Assembly (NCBI GenBank): GCA_050633205.1
Contig: JBOEGA010000129.1
Location: forward strand, 75,545-139,544
Reading direction: 5' to 3'
DNA: 64,000 bases
Source of the DNA: CBDHHC01 sp050633205
Lineage (GTDB): Bacteria > Pseudomonadota > Alphaproteobacteria > Rhizobiales > CBDHHC01
Notes under the pieces: generated by a model
Told to the model about the DNA's origin: nothing
What the model saw: only the letters and a program-made list of their open reading frames with translations
Database searches by the model: none
Part shown: piece after piece, positions 43,814-52,895 of the stretch
Position numbering within the stretch: the stretch's first letter is position 1
How the letters are laid out: the number at the start of each line of letters is the position of its first letter
Made by a program: the position numbers and the translations under genes

Positions 43814-45466
43814 TCACATATTTGGATAGTTTGGCCCTTCACCACCCTGTGGTGTTGTCCAGTTAATATTCTGGCTTGGGTCTTTAATATCGCATGTTTT
43901 ACAGTGAACACAGTTCTGACCGTTTATCTGGAAGTATGGTTTTCCATTTGCGTCCTCCAGAACCTCATATACACCAGCAGGACAGTAACGCGTTGCCGGT
44001 TCGTCATAAACTGGCAGGTTCTTCTCAATTGGAATATTTGGATCAGCAAGTACCAGGTGACAAGGTTGCTCTTCCGCATGATTGGTAGAGCTGAAGCTCA
44101 CATTTGTCAGCCTGTCAAAGGAAAGAACTCCATCCGGTTTCGGATAGTCGATCTTCTTGTGCTTTTTCGCAGGCTCTGTGCTGGCAGCATCTGTTTTACC
44201 GTGCTTCAGAGTTCCGAACGGGTTCCAGCCAGTCAGGTTTGCAACCCACATATCGAATGCACCCAAAGCAAGACCACCAAGCAGACCGAATTTAGACCAT
44301 AGCGGCTTCACGTTCTTTACCGGTTTCAGGTCTTTTGCAATCGGGCCTGTACGCAGATCAACGTCATAAGCCGACAGCTCGTCCTGTGAACGGCCTGCAC
44401 TCAGAGCTTCGTAAGCTGCTTCTGCGGCTGCGATACCTGAAAGCATTGCGTTGTGGTTACCTTTAATGCGTGGAACGTTCATAAAGCCAGCGGAACAACC
44501 GATCAGCGCACCACCAGGGAAAGCACATTTTGGTATTGACTGCCATCCACCTTCGGTAATTGCACGTGCACCGTAAGCAACACGTTTGCCACCTTCAAGA
44601 AGCTTTGCGATTTCAGGGTGATGCTTAAAGCGCTGGAATTCCATGTAAGGGAACAGGTGTGGGTTTTTATAGTTCAGGTGAACTACGAAGCCTACATATA
44701 CCTGATTGTTTTCAAGGTGATAAACGAATGAACCACCGCCTGTTTTCATGCCAAGAGGCCAGCCCATTGTGTGGGTTACGCTGCCTTCTTTATGTTTTGC
44801 AGGGTCGATTTCCCAGATTTCTTTCATGCCGAGACCAAATTTTGGCACATCAGAATCTGCATGAAGGTCGAAGCGTTCGATAACTTTCTTTGAAAGGGAA
44901 CCTCGAACACCTTCGCCAAGGAATACATATTTGCCGTGAAGTTCCATGCCAGGCTCATAATTCGGACCTGGTTTGCCATCAGGCTCCAGACCAAATTCAC
45001 CGGCAACTACACCTTTGACCTCACCATTTTCGCCCCAGACGATATCTGAAGCAGCCATGCCGGGGAATACTTCAACCCCAAGAGCTTCTGCCTGCTCTGC
45101 AAGCCAGCGACATACATTACCCATAGAAACAATGTAACAACCGTGGTTGTTCATTAGAGGAGGCATCAAAAAGTTCGGAATTCGCAATGAACCAGCAGGG
45201 CCCAACATCAAAAAGCGGTCTTCCCTGACCTCTGTTTTGATAGGGGCATCTTTTTCTTTCCAGTCCGGAATCAGTTTGTCCAGACCTTTGGTATCAAGCA
45301 CAGCACCGGACAGAATATGAGCTCCAACCTCGGAGCCTTTCTCAAGCACAACGACAGAGATATCATCTCCAGCCATCTGCTTTAATCGTATTGCAGCGGA
45401 TAAACCGGCAGGCCCCGCACCTACAATGACAACATCATATTCTACCGCTTCCCGTTCAATGCTCAT
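43814..45466 (-). CDS. electron transfer flavoprotein:ubiquinone oxidoreductase
   Basis: The 550-residue protein passes electrons from ETF to quinone at the inner membrane. It has the FAD motif VVIVGAGPAGLSAAIRL (residues 10-26), HILSGAVLD, and a C-terminal ferredoxin-like region with RYCPAGVYE and NCVHCKTCDIKDPSQNINW, four cysteines for one 4Fe-4S cluster. Full length. It connects the acyl-CoA dehydrogenases (such as FadE in this window) and branched-chain catabolism to respiration. Confidence 0.96.
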   Translation of the reverse strand: MSIEREAVEYDVVIVGAGPAGLSAAIRLKQMAGDDISVVVLEKGSEVGAHILSGAVLDTKGLDKLIPDWKEKDAPIKTEVREDRFLMLGPAGSLRIPNFLMPPLMNNHGCYIVSMGNVCRWLAEQAEALGVEVFPGMAASDIVWGENGEVKGVVAGEFGLEPDGKPGPNYEPGMELHGKYVFLGEGVRGSLSKKVIERFDLHADSDVPKFGLGMKEIWEIDPAKHKEGSVTHTMGWPLGMKTGGGSFVYHLENNQVYVGFVVHLNYKNPHLFPYMEFQRFKHHPEIAKLLEGGKRVAYGARAITEGGWQSIPKCAFPGGALIGCSAGFMNVPRIKGNHNAMLSGIAAAEAAYEALSAGRSQDELSAYDVDLRTGPIAKDLKPVKNVKPLWSKFGLLGGLALGAFDMWVANLTGWNPFGTLKHGKTDAASTEPAKKHKKIDYPKPDGVLSFDRLTNVSFSSTNHAEEQPCHLVLADPNIPIEKNLPVYDEPATRYCPAGVYEVLEDANGKPYFQINGQNCVHCKTCDIKDPSQNINWTTPQGGEGPNYPNM

Positions 45467-45974
45467 TCTCTGTCCCTTTTCATCCCGCTCTGCTCTTTAT
45501 CGGCACTTAATTCTATATACCAAATCACTTAGCATAATCTTGTAAATGATCGAATTATATTTGTGAACCTCATGCGTAACCTAAAAAGGCGTTCATTTTA
45601 AAGAGCTTACAAAATACAGATTGTCACAGCCCTGCCAAAAACCGAAGGTTTCAGGGGCTTTTCTCATGATTAACATCATATTCTGCATATATTTATTAAG
45701 ATTGAAATACAACAACATACCGCAGCGTAGGTTTTAATGTCGCATCGGCATATCGAAATTAAATACCGACTACAGGGCCTTTTTTGGCAATATTTTGCTA
45801 TTGAAAAATATTTTAACCCTATATATTAGAATATTGTTTCATTGCCCTATATAATGGGGTATGAAAGCCGTAATCATTTCTGCTGACATACACGACATTA
45901 GCAAGTAATTGACAGATGGCGTCCGACTATTGCGGTAGGTTATAGGCAGATTCAAAACGTATATGAGGTATTTC
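45467..45974. other. long intergenic region between ETF-QO and ferredoxin-NADP reductase
   Basis: These ~508 AT-rich bases lie between divergent genes. They contain a terminator-like hairpin on the + strand (45628-45662) with no gene upstream of it, and a short ORF (45861-45908, MKAVIISADIHDISK) after GGGGT whose start resembles DJ-1/PfpI proteins; this could be the 5' remnant of a lost gene. TTGACA at 45909-45914 may be part of the fpr promoter. Confidence 0.4.
45628..45662 (+). terminator. orphan terminator-like hairpin
   Basis: AGCCCTG pairs with CAGGGGCT (one bulge), with an inner AAACC-GAA-GGTTT stem, followed by TTTTC. No coding sequence on the + strand precedes it, so it may end a small RNA or be a relic. 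Confidence 0.45.
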
Positions 45975-46754
45975 GTGAGCAGCAAGGCATTTACAACTGA
46001 GAAAGTGCTCTCAGTAAAACATTATACAGACAGGCTGTTTGCTTTTCGGACAACGCGCCCCCAGGCCTTCCGTTTCAGATCTGGCGAGTTCATTATGCTC
46101 GGACTTCCCGGACCTACTGGCAAACCAGTTTTACGTGCATACTCAATTGCCAGCCCGGCATGGGACGAGGAGCTGGAATTCTTCTCAATCAAGGTGCCAG
46201 ACGGCCCGTTAACATCCATGCTGCAGAAAATTAAGCCGGGAGATGAGCTACTGCTTGGCCGTAAACCTACAGGTACGCTTGTTCTGGATGCACTGGTTCC
46301 CGGTAAAAGGCTTTATATGTTCTCAACCGGAACCGGGTTTGCGCCGTTTGCCAGCCTGACACGAGAGCCGGAAACTTTTGAAAAGTTTGACGAAATTATT
46401 GTCACTCACACCTGCCGTGAAGAAGATGAGCTGACTTATTCCAGAGAGCTTATTGGAAGCCTTCCCCAGGATCCTCTTATTGGTGAAATGATTGGTGACA
46501 AGCTTAAATATTTTGCAACGACAACAAGAACACCAACTGAAAATATGGGTCGTATTACAACTCTTATGGAATCAGGTGAGCTTTATGAAAAACTTGGGCT
46601 CCCGCCAATGAACCCGGAAACTGATCGCGTCATGATCTGTGGTTCAACAGAGATGATTAATGATACAAAAGCCCTTGCAGAAAAAGCCGGGCTGACTGAA
46701 GGCGCTAACTCGAAACCTGCAGAATATGTGATTGAAAAATCATTTGTCGGTTAA
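45975..46754 (+). CDS. fpr: ferredoxin-NADP+ reductase
   Basis: The 259-residue protein has the FAD domain (DRLFAFRTTRPQAFRFRSGEFIMLGL, RAYSIASPAWDEELEFFSIKV) and the NADP domain (YMFSTGTGFAPFASL, VMICGSTEMI). The end VEKSFVG-type sequence (YVIEKSFVG) is typical. GTG 45975 is chosen as start because GAGG lies 6 bases upstream; ATG 45963 has no ribosome binding site. It moves electrons between NADPH and ferredoxin or flavodoxin. Confidence 0.94.
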   Translation: MSSKAFTTEKVLSVKHYTDRLFAFRTTRPQAFRFRSGEFIMLGLPGPTGKPVLRAYSIASPAWDEELEFFSIKVPDGPLTSMLQKIKPGDELLLGRKPTGTLVLDALVPGKRLYMFSTGTGFAPFASLTREPETFEKFDEIIVTHTCREEDELTYSRELIGSLPQDPLIGEMIGDKLKYFATTTRTPTENMGRITTLMESGELYEKLGLPPMNPETDRVMICGSTEMINDTKALAEKAGLTEGANSKPAEYVIEKSFVG

Positions 46755-46760
46755 AAAACA

Positions 46761-46784
46761 AGGCCCCGAAAATTATCGGGGCCT
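46761..46784. terminator. terminator hairpin between fpr and a possible leftward ORF
   Basis: AGGCCCCGA and TCGGGGCCT form a perfect 9-bp stem with a 6-base loop, 6 bases past the fpr stop. The T-run is on the leftward side (TTGTTTTTTAACC), so it could also end leftward transcription. Confidence 0.75.
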
Positions 46785-46864
46785 CCAACTGTAAATTATA
46801 ATACCGGCCCACCCGCCGAGAGTTATATTATTAATACGCCTTAAGATATTTATTTATTCCATAT

Positions 46865-47092
46865 TCATATTTTTTTCTTCTTCACGCGATGATTAAACCT
46901 GAAAGACGCCGGATTACATACCGGAATACCACAATCAAACCTGTTTTTTACACAACTACGGCTGCACTTTGATTTCACCTTGGAAAAAATTTGTTCGCAG
47001 CGTATACCAGTAACATAATTCCAGTCAGATGTATGGGAAGCGTTCAGATATGCATTGCGAGAAGCGGGGCATATCAAGGCAACAGATATCAT
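46865..47092 (-). CDS. possible small Cys-rich basic protein
   Basis: The 75-codon frame encodes a basic peptide with six cysteines (ICPAS, IRCEQ, KSKCSRSCVKN, FDCGIPVCN) and a KKKK end. GGGTG before the ATG is too close to be convincing. In its favour, the leftward T-tract of the hairpin at 46761-46784 would end its transcript. No signal peptide is evident, and I know no homologue. Confidence 0.3.
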   Translation of the reverse strand: MISVALICPASRNAYLNASHTSDWNYVTGIRCEQIFSKVKSKCSRSCVKNRFDCGIPVCNPASFRFNHRVKKKKI

Positions 47093-47116
47093 AACACCCG
47101 AGTGAGAAGCTAACTT

Positions 47117-48082
47117 ATGGAAACGAAATGGCTTGAGGACTTTCTATGCCTGGCTAAAGCTGGAAGCTTTTCCAAAGCTGCCGAACAGCGCAATGTAACT
47201 CAGCCTGCTTTCAGTCGTCGCATTAAGGCTTTGGAATCGTGGCTGGGAGCGGGTCTGATAGACCGGGCTAATTACCCCGTCACACTGACTTCTGAAGGAT
47301 TTGCATTTAAAAGTGTTGCCGAAAATGTTCTGAAACAACTTTATGGTTCACGCGAAAAGTTTCAAAACCAGTGGCGCTGTACAGATATTGATATCAGCTT
47401 TGCCTCACTTGATTCACTTTCAACTTCATTTTTTCCATCCTGGCTTAAACATCTGGAGAAAAACGGATCTGTCCCGGCGACACAACTGCTGCAGAACAGC
47501 CTGAAAGAATGTGTCGGCTATCTTGAGAGAGATAATTGCGATTTTGTTTTGTGCTATAATCATGACTGGGCTAAAAATCCGCTGGAGCACAATGATTATG
47601 TATCGGTTGTTCTGGCTCAGGAAAAGCTTGTTCCCATATGCCTTGCAGATCACCAGCAGAGTAAAAACTTTTCACTGCAAGGTACCATGGAAAATCCATT
47701 ACCGCTTCTGGCCTATTCCCCTGATTGCTTCCTCGGTCAGATTATGGAAGTTGCGATGGATAAGCTTAATAAGAAACATGCCCTGAAAATCGTATACGAA
47801 AACTCTACAGCAACCTCTCTCAAAGTGATGGTAGAACATGGGTATGGTATTGCATGGATTCCGGAGCGATTGATTGCCAGAGAGATTGCGAATAAGGAAG
47901 TTTCTATAATTTCAGATTTTGACTGGATACCTTCTCTGGAAATTCGACTGTACAGACCTAAAAGGAAGAAACGGAAAATAGTTGAAGAATTCTGGAGCCA
48001 GATACTTGCCGAAAAAGGCAGTCAGAAAAAGATCAGGCCATATGCCTATACTCAGGGCATTTCAGCAGAAACTGCAATCTAA
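47117..48082 (+). CDS. LysR-family regulator
   Basis: The 321-residue protein has the N-terminal LysR helix-turn-helix (WLEDFLCLAKAGSFSKAAEQRNVTQPAFSRRIKALE in outline) and a periplasmic-binding-like effector domain. GAGAAG lies upstream of the ATG. The nearest neighbours are a chemoreceptor (convergent) and fpr, neither a clear target. Effector unknown. Confidence 0.92.
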   Translation: METKWLEDFLCLAKAGSFSKAAEQRNVTQPAFSRRIKALESWLGAGLIDRANYPVTLTSEGFAFKSVAENVLKQLYGSREKFQNQWRCTDIDISFASLDSLSTSFFPSWLKHLEKNGSVPATQLLQNSLKECVGYLERDNCDFVLCYNHDWAKNPLEHNDYVSVVLAQEKLVPICLADHQQSKNFSLQGTMENPLPLLAYSPDCFLGQIMEVAMDKLNKKHALKIVYENSTATSLKVMVEHGYGIAWIPERLIAREIANKEVSIISDFDWIPSLEIRLYRPKRKKRKIVEEFWSQILAEKGSQKKIRPYAYTQGISAETAI

Positions 48083-48113
48083 TCTGTTTTTCTGATAATT
48101 GGCAAAAGTTAAA

Positions 48114-49811
48114 TCAGGCAGCTCTCACTTTTTTCAGGAAAGTTTCCAATTGTTCGTTCAGGTTGCTGGAATTTTTTGACAATGTCTTGGAGGCTTCCAG
48201 TAACGTATCAGCAGCCCTTGCACCTTCTTCATTTGAAGTCTCGACATCTTTCATATTTGTACTGATACTTTTGGTATCGCCTGCAGCCGTTTCCGCATTT
48301 CTGGCAATTTCCATTGTTGCGGCGTTCTGTTCTTCGATAGCTGCTGCGACTGCTGTGCTATATTCCTGAACATCTGCAATGCTGGCTCCGATACTTTTGA
48401 TAGCACCAACAGACTCATTGGTTGAAGAAGAGATATGCTCAATTTTCAGGTTTATCGCCTCGGTTGCCTTTCCTGTCTGGTTAGCCAGCGCCTTCACTTC
48501 ACTTGCCACTACAGCGAACCCTTTACCTGCTTCCCCTGCTCTGGCAGCCTCAATAGTCGCATTCAGTGCCAGCAGGTTTGTCTGTTCAGCAATATCCTGA
48601 ATGAGAGACAGCACATCATTAATTTCTGACACAGCACTTGAAAGCCCCTCAATATAGCCAGAAGCTTTGGCCGAAGTTGCGACAGCTTCTTCCGATATAT
48701 CACGTGTTTTATTGATCTGACTGCTTACTTCGCGGAATGAAACCTGAAGTTCTTCTGATGCGCCTGCCACTGCATTAACACTTGAGTTTGAGTTTTCAAC
48801 GCTGGTATATGCAGCTTTTACGCGATCTTTTGTATGACTGACACTATCAATCATGGATTGCGCAACAGCCTGCATATCTGCAGCAGATGCATGAACCGCT
48901 TTGGAAATAGATGAAACATTTTCTTCAAAGTTATTTGCCAACTCCAGCATTTCCTGTTTACGCCTCTGCTCTGACCTTTCCTGATCTCTGGCCTGCTTTT
49001 CCTCGACCTCTTTCATCTCTATAGATTTTTTTCTGAACTCTTCGATGCTTTGACACATTTTTCCGATTTCATCCCGCCCTTTAGCCGGAGGGACAGCAGC
49101 TTCCAGATTACCTTTGGAAATCTCAAACATGGATCTTGTTACTGCCTTTAAAGTCCTGGCCATTGACTGAGACAGAAGAATACTGAGAACAAGGCTTATT
49201 ATTGAACCTGCAATTGCAATCCCCACGAACTGCTGCCTGTTAGAGGCGGAAGCGCTTTGCAGTTCATTTGTAAACCTGATTGTTTCTTTCTTCAGATGTG
49301 TTACAGCCTTTTCCAGTTCAGCAAGAAGTTTCCTGAATGATACATCAGAGTTGCCCACCATAGTGAGGGCGATGGATGCATCTACTGCTGCAATTTCAAC
49401 AACTCCTTTTGCGTCTGTCTCATAGGCCTTGATCAGTTTGACTATATTACTGTGCAGCTTCTCAAATTTGTATTTTTTTGCAGTTTTTTGCTCTTTAAGC
49501 ATACTTGCTTCAAAGGTCTTTGTATTTTCAAGAACTGCCTTGCTGGCATTTTCAGACAGCTCTCCACTCACCCCGGAACTAGCCAGAGAAGCAACTCTGT
49601 AAACATTGGTCTGGATGTTAATGAGATCTACCACATGGGTTTTATAACGCACAATATCCGGGGTCAGCTCATTGGCCATAACGGCCAGTCCCCGCTCTCC
49701 ACGCAAAAGATTATTGTACCCGGAGAACACAATTATAAAGAGGGCCAGCAGCATTAAGAAAAGTCCAAACAAATTCTTAATACCAATTGGAAGGTTATGA
49801 TACAGTTTCAC
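48114..49811 (-). CDS. methyl-accepting chemotaxis protein
   Basis: The 565-residue receptor has two membrane segments (about 15-32 and 195-216) around a ~165-residue helical periplasmic sensor of the four-helix-bundle type, then a HAMP domain and a signalling domain with the hairpin-tip EQTNLLALNATIEAARAGEAGKGFAVVASEVKALA region. It signals to CheA/CheW, which are not in this window. A secreted Cache-domain protein is encoded divergently next to it. Confidence 0.93.
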   Translation of the reverse strand: MKLYHNLPIGIKNLFGLFLMLLALFIIVFSGYNNLLRGERGLAVMANELTPDIVRYKTHVVDLINIQTNVYRVASLASSGVSGELSENASKAVLENTKTFEASMLKEQKTAKKYKFEKLHSNIVKLIKAYETDAKGVVEIAAVDASIALTMVGNSDVSFRKLLAELEKAVTHLKKETIRFTNELQSASASNRQQFVGIAIAGSIISLVLSILLSQSMARTLKAVTRSMFEISKGNLEAAVPPAKGRDEIGKMCQSIEEFRKKSIEMKEVEEKQARDQERSEQRRKQEMLELANNFEENVSSISKAVHASAADMQAVAQSMIDSVSHTKDRVKAAYTSVENSNSSVNAVAGASEELQVSFREVSSQINKTRDISEEAVATSAKASGYIEGLSSAVSEINDVLSLIQDIAEQTNLLALNATIEAARAGEAGKGFAVVASEVKALANQTGKATEAINLKIEHISSSTNESVGAIKSIGASIADVQEYSTAVAAAIEEQNAATMEIARNAETAAGDTKSISTNMKDVETSNEEGARAADTLLEASKTLSKNSSNLNEQLETFLKKVRAA

Positions 49812-49960
49812 TTCACCAAGCCCCGCTACTGAACAATAGATAGATTTTGTTTACTCTAAAGCAAAAATATTAATATATCAGAACCAGTTAAGTTCGAATT
49901 ATTTATTCAGTGATATTTTCAGATGATCCAATATTAATTGTCCTAACGGGAGTATCTATA

Positions 49961-50422
49961 GTGAAAAGATTAGTCACTGGATTTACAGTTTTATTTGCCC
50001 TGCTCTTTATTAACATTGCCCAGGCAGATGAGTTCGGCACACCGGAAGAAGCCAAAGCTATGGCTGAAGCAGCAGCAAAGTTCCATGCAAAGAATGGCCT
50101 AAAATCTCTCGTTGAGAAAATTACTGCCAAAGATCCACACTTCAAGAATAAAGATCTGTATGTCTTTATTTCAGATAATAAGGGAGTGAATATTGTCCAT
50201 GGTGCAGTTCCGGCATTTAAGGGCAGAGACTTCTACAATCTAAAAGATGTGTCAGGGGTATTCCTGGTTCGTGAAATGATTAAAACGGCTCAGGCTGGTG
50301 AAGGTCGTGGCTGGGTTGATTATAAATGGCCAAACCCTAAAACCAAAAAAATCCGTGATAAAAGAACTTATGTAATCAAGTTGACGGACGACTACTGGCT
50401 GGCTGTTGGTGCATATAAGTAG
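49961..50422 (+). CDS. secreted single-Cache-domain protein
   Basis: GTG 49961 with GGGAG upstream gives 153 residues: a signal peptide (LVTGFTVLFALLFINIAQA, cleavage near AQA-D) and then only a single Cache (sCache_2) domain: KDPHFKNKDLYVFISDNKGVNIVHG, KGRDFYNLKDVSGVFLV, GWVDYKWPNP and DDYWLAVGAYK. Such stand-alone Cache proteins lack any output domain. Divergent placement next to a chemoreceptor suggests that it may present a small ligand, but that is inference. Confidence 0.85.
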   Translation: MKRLVTGFTVLFALLFINIAQADEFGTPEEAKAMAEAAAKFHAKNGLKSLVEKITAKDPHFKNKDLYVFISDNKGVNIVHGAVPAFKGRDFYNLKDVSGVFLVREMIKTAQAGEGRGWVDYKWPNPKTKKIRDKRTYVIKLTDDYWLAVGAYK

Positions 50423-50441
50423 TTAGCTGTAAAAGAAAATC

Positions 50442-50470
50442 TCAGGCAGAAACATGTGCTTTCTGCCTGA
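50442..50470. terminator. bidirectional terminator between the Cache gene and a membrane protein gene
   Basis: TCAGGCAGAAA and TTTCTGCCTGA form a perfect 11-bp stem with a 7-base loop between two convergent genes. The better T-rich tail is on the leftward strand (GATTTTCTTTT). Confidence 0.75.
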
Positions 50471-50485
50471 AGCGTTGAGTAAGAG

Positions 50486-51037
50486 CTAGCCACCACTCAT
50501 ATCTATTCCCCAGGCTATCCAACGGCAGGTCATGGCCGAAATAACTGATATTGCAATAACAGGGACATACTCTTTCCATTGTAATGTTATATCTATATAG
50601 GTCTGAACAAAGGAACCTGTTGAAACCAGAACGACCAGAGTAAGAAATATAAAGACAAGCAGCAAAGAGATGAAACCTGCTTCTACTGTACTGAATATGC
50701 CACGTCGGTATGTTCGGTAACCGAACCAGCCTGCAGCCAGTATTAACGGAATACCGAAATAGATGTATGTAAAAATCAGGTGAGTTACCAAGACATAAAG
50801 TGCACTTCCAACTTCCATCATCCAGTCGATTACCACAAACCCGGAGGATATACCGCTTGGAGGAAGTCCAATTATAAAGCCCTGCCATATTGTATAAAGT
50901 ATTGCACCTATTGGTGCAGCCAGCAGCATATATAATCTGAAAACACGCATACTTCTTTCGCGAGAGTAGCGTATAAATATCAGATTTTTTCTATCCTGCG
51001 CTCTGATTTTTTCATTGAGAGATATACTCATTGGCAT
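50486..51037 (-). CDS. membrane protein of unknown function
   Basis: The 183-residue protein has a basic N-terminal segment (about 33 residues, KIRAQDRKNLIFIRYSRERS) and four membrane helices (about 34-55, 77-105, 118-140 and 155-178). GAGGG lies 6 bases before the ATG. I recognise no family. It is followed by a shared terminator. Confidence 0.72.
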   Translation of the reverse strand: MPMSISLNEKIRAQDRKNLIFIRYSRERSMRVFRLYMLLAAPIGAILYTIWQGFIIGLPPSGISSGFVVIDWMMEVGSALYVLVTHLIFTYIYFGIPLILAAGWFGYRTYRRGIFSTVEAGFISLLLVFIFLTLVVLVSTGSFVQTYIDITLQWKEYVPVIAISVISAMTCRWIAWGIDMSGG

Positions 51038-51162
51038 ACATAACCCTCTGCTCCGGCTTGATTCCTGTATAATGGTTCCTCTTTATGGCCATTGTTATGC
51101 CAATGCTCAATACTCTGCTGTAAGATGAAAAAATTTATTAACCTTTTTGTCCAGACTTCTAT

Positions 51163-51176
51163 TGACTGATTAGTCA
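51163..51176. promoter_or_regulatory. TetR operator upstream of the TetR gene
   Basis: TGACTGATTAGTCA has perfect 5-base arms (TGACT/AGTCA) around a 4-base centre and ends 21 bases before the TetR start. Thirteen of its 14 bases recur upstream of the SDR gene at 51814-51827, suggesting that the regulator binds both. Confidence 0.75.
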
Positions 51177-51197
51177 GTTTAACCTATATAAGCAAAT

Positions 51198-51761
51198 ATG
51201 GAAGATAAACGAACAGCACTTCTGGAAACAGCAATTCAGCTTTTTGCGAAGAATGGATTCTGGAATACATCCACAGCCCAGATTGCCCGCGAGGCCCGCG
51301 TGGCAACCGGGACGCTGTTTAACTATTTTCCGAGTAAAGACAGCCTGATCAGTGCAGTTCATATGAAGCTGAAACTGGACATGATGTCAGAAATGCATGC
51401 TGGCCTGGATAAATCCATGAGTGTTCATGATCAGCTGAAATATGTCTGGGATAATGCTGTGGTCTGGGCGCAGGAGAATACAGCCAGGTTTAACCTGCTG
51501 GAACAGCTCCATAGTTCCGGGTTGATAACACCTGAAATCATTGAAAGTACCGGGCAGGATTATATACCTACAGGAGATATTATCCTGCAGGGGATTAACG
51601 AGGGAAGCATAATCAACAGTGATGTGCACTATCTGCTTTCTATAATGCTGAAAATCGGCAATGCCACGCTTGAAAGGATAAACAATGCCCCTTCAAAAGA
51701 TGACAGCAGCCAATTTTCCGATGAGGGGTTCAGCTTATTCTGGAAAGCTATATCCCTGTAA
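51198..51761 (+). CDS. TetR-family regulator of the adjacent SDR gene
   Basis: The 187-residue protein has a TetR helix-turn-helix at residues 5-50 (LLETAIQLFAKNGFWNTSTAQIAREARVATGTLFNYFPSKDSLI in outline) and a helical ligand domain. An operator-like palindrome lies directly upstream, and a near copy precedes the following gene, so autoregulation and repression of the SDR gene are likely. Confidence 0.9.
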   Translation: MEDKRTALLETAIQLFAKNGFWNTSTAQIAREARVATGTLFNYFPSKDSLISAVHMKLKLDMMSEMHAGLDKSMSVHDQLKYVWDNAVVWAQENTARFNLLEQLHSSGLITPEIIESTGQDYIPTGDIILQGINEGSIINSDVHYLLSIMLKIGNATLERINNAPSKDDSSQFSDEGFSLFWKAISL

Positions 51762-51813
51762 CTTCAATCAATTTTAATTCGATAGTTATGGCTGAATAAT
51801 TAATACATAAACA

Positions 51814-51827
51814 TGACTGACTAGTCA
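51814..51827. promoter_or_regulatory. TetR operator upstream of the SDR gene
   Basis: TGACTGACTAGTCA differs by one base from the site in front of the TetR gene. It lies 48 bases upstream of the SDR start, where the promoter should be. Confidence 0.75.
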
Positions 51828-51875
51828 CGCACTTCCGTTCTGACCGTATGACTGGGCAAAATGAAGGAGATTATC

Positions 51876-52820
51876 ATGAGTAAAAACCCTTTTGGGAAGC
51901 ACGGCTGGACCCTTGAGCGCATTCCGGATATTGCAGGAAAAGTCTATGTGATTACAGGTGGTAACAGTGGTCTTGGCTTTGAAGCAGCTCAAGTGCTGGC
52001 GAGTAAAGGTGCTAAAGTTGTTATTCTCTGCCGTAATGAGAAAAAGGCAATGGCTGCAGTCAGCGCAATAAAGCATAACACTGGTAGCCAGTCTGATATT
52101 TCTTACCGCCTGATGGACCTTGCGAGCCTTGAGAATGTGCGGACTGCTGCGAATAGTCTCCGGGCAGAACTGCCAGAAATTCATGGTCTCATCTGCAATG
52201 CCGGGCTAATGATGCTGCCGAAACGTGAACTGACAGTGGATGGTTTTGAAATGCAGGCAGGTGTCAATCACTTTGGCCACTTCCTTTTTTCATCGATACT
52301 TCTTGAAAATGTGGAACGTGCTCGAGGACGTTTTGTGATCCTTTCCTCAGTTGCTCATCAATGGGGACTGAAGCGTATCAAGTTTGATGATATCAATTTT
52401 GACAAACAGTACTCTCCCACAAAAAGTTACGGGCAGAGCAAGCTGGCTAATATGCTTTTCGTTAATGAGCTGCAAAGACGGCTGGGTGCGGCCGGTAAAA
52501 ATATTAATGCATTTGTATGCCACCCCGGATATGCAGCTACAAACCTTCAGACTACCGGGCCTGGAATTCTATCTGGAATGGTAATGACTGTTACAAACAC
52601 CCTGCTTGCCCATAGCGCTCTTCATGGAGCCAAATCCATACTACTGACGGCAACCGATCCTGACGCGAAACCTGCAACTTTTTACGGGCCAACAAAAATT
52701 GGAAATATGAGAGGAGCAATTGGAGAGTGTTCAGTTGATCGATGTGGGCTGGATATGGAAGCTGCCAGCCGTTTGTGGGAACTGTCAGAAAAACTAACCG
52801 GATCAAACTGGCCAGTCTGA
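51876..52820 (+). CDS. short-chain dehydrogenase/reductase, retinol dehydrogenase-like
   Basis: The 314-residue SDR has the cofactor motif VITGGNSGLGFEAA (residues 26-39), NAG (HGLICNAGLMML) and the catalytic YGQSK, with Ser in LSSVAHQWG. It resembles retinol dehydrogenase or WWOX-like SDRs that reduce hydrophobic carbonyls. ATG 51876 has AAGGAG 6 bases upstream and is preferred over 51861. Expression is probably controlled by the preceding TetR protein. Confidence 0.88.
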   Translation: MSKNPFGKHGWTLERIPDIAGKVYVITGGNSGLGFEAAQVLASKGAKVVILCRNEKKAMAAVSAIKHNTGSQSDISYRLMDLASLENVRTAANSLRAELPEIHGLICNAGLMMLPKRELTVDGFEMQAGVNHFGHFLFSSILLENVERARGRFVILSSVAHQWGLKRIKFDDINFDKQYSPTKSYGQSKLANMLFVNELQRRLGAAGKNINAFVCHPGYAATNLQTTGPGILSGMVMTVTNTLLAHSALHGAKSILLTATDPDAKPATFYGPTKIGNMRGAIGECSVDRCGLDMEAASRLWELSEKLTGSNWPV

Positions 52821-52842
52821 CCTCCCGGAGACTGCCAGAAAC

Positions 52843-52876
52843 AGGAAAGGTCGATGCAGTAGCACCGACCTTTCCT
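52843..52876. terminator. terminator hairpin after the SDR gene
   Basis: AGGAAAGGTCG and CGACCTTTCCT form a perfect 11-bp stem with a 12-base loop, between the convergent SDR gene and a 38-codon gene. There is no long T-run on either side. Confidence 0.6.
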
Positions 52877-52895
52877 ATTATAACAGCAGCATAAA

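Larger units (their letters stand above)
46755..47116. other. intergenic region between fpr and the LysR gene
   Basis: It contains a perfect GC-rich hairpin just after fpr and one possible small leftward ORF (46865-47092). The LysR promoter must lie in the last ~100 bases. Nothing else was recognised. Confidence 0.4.
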
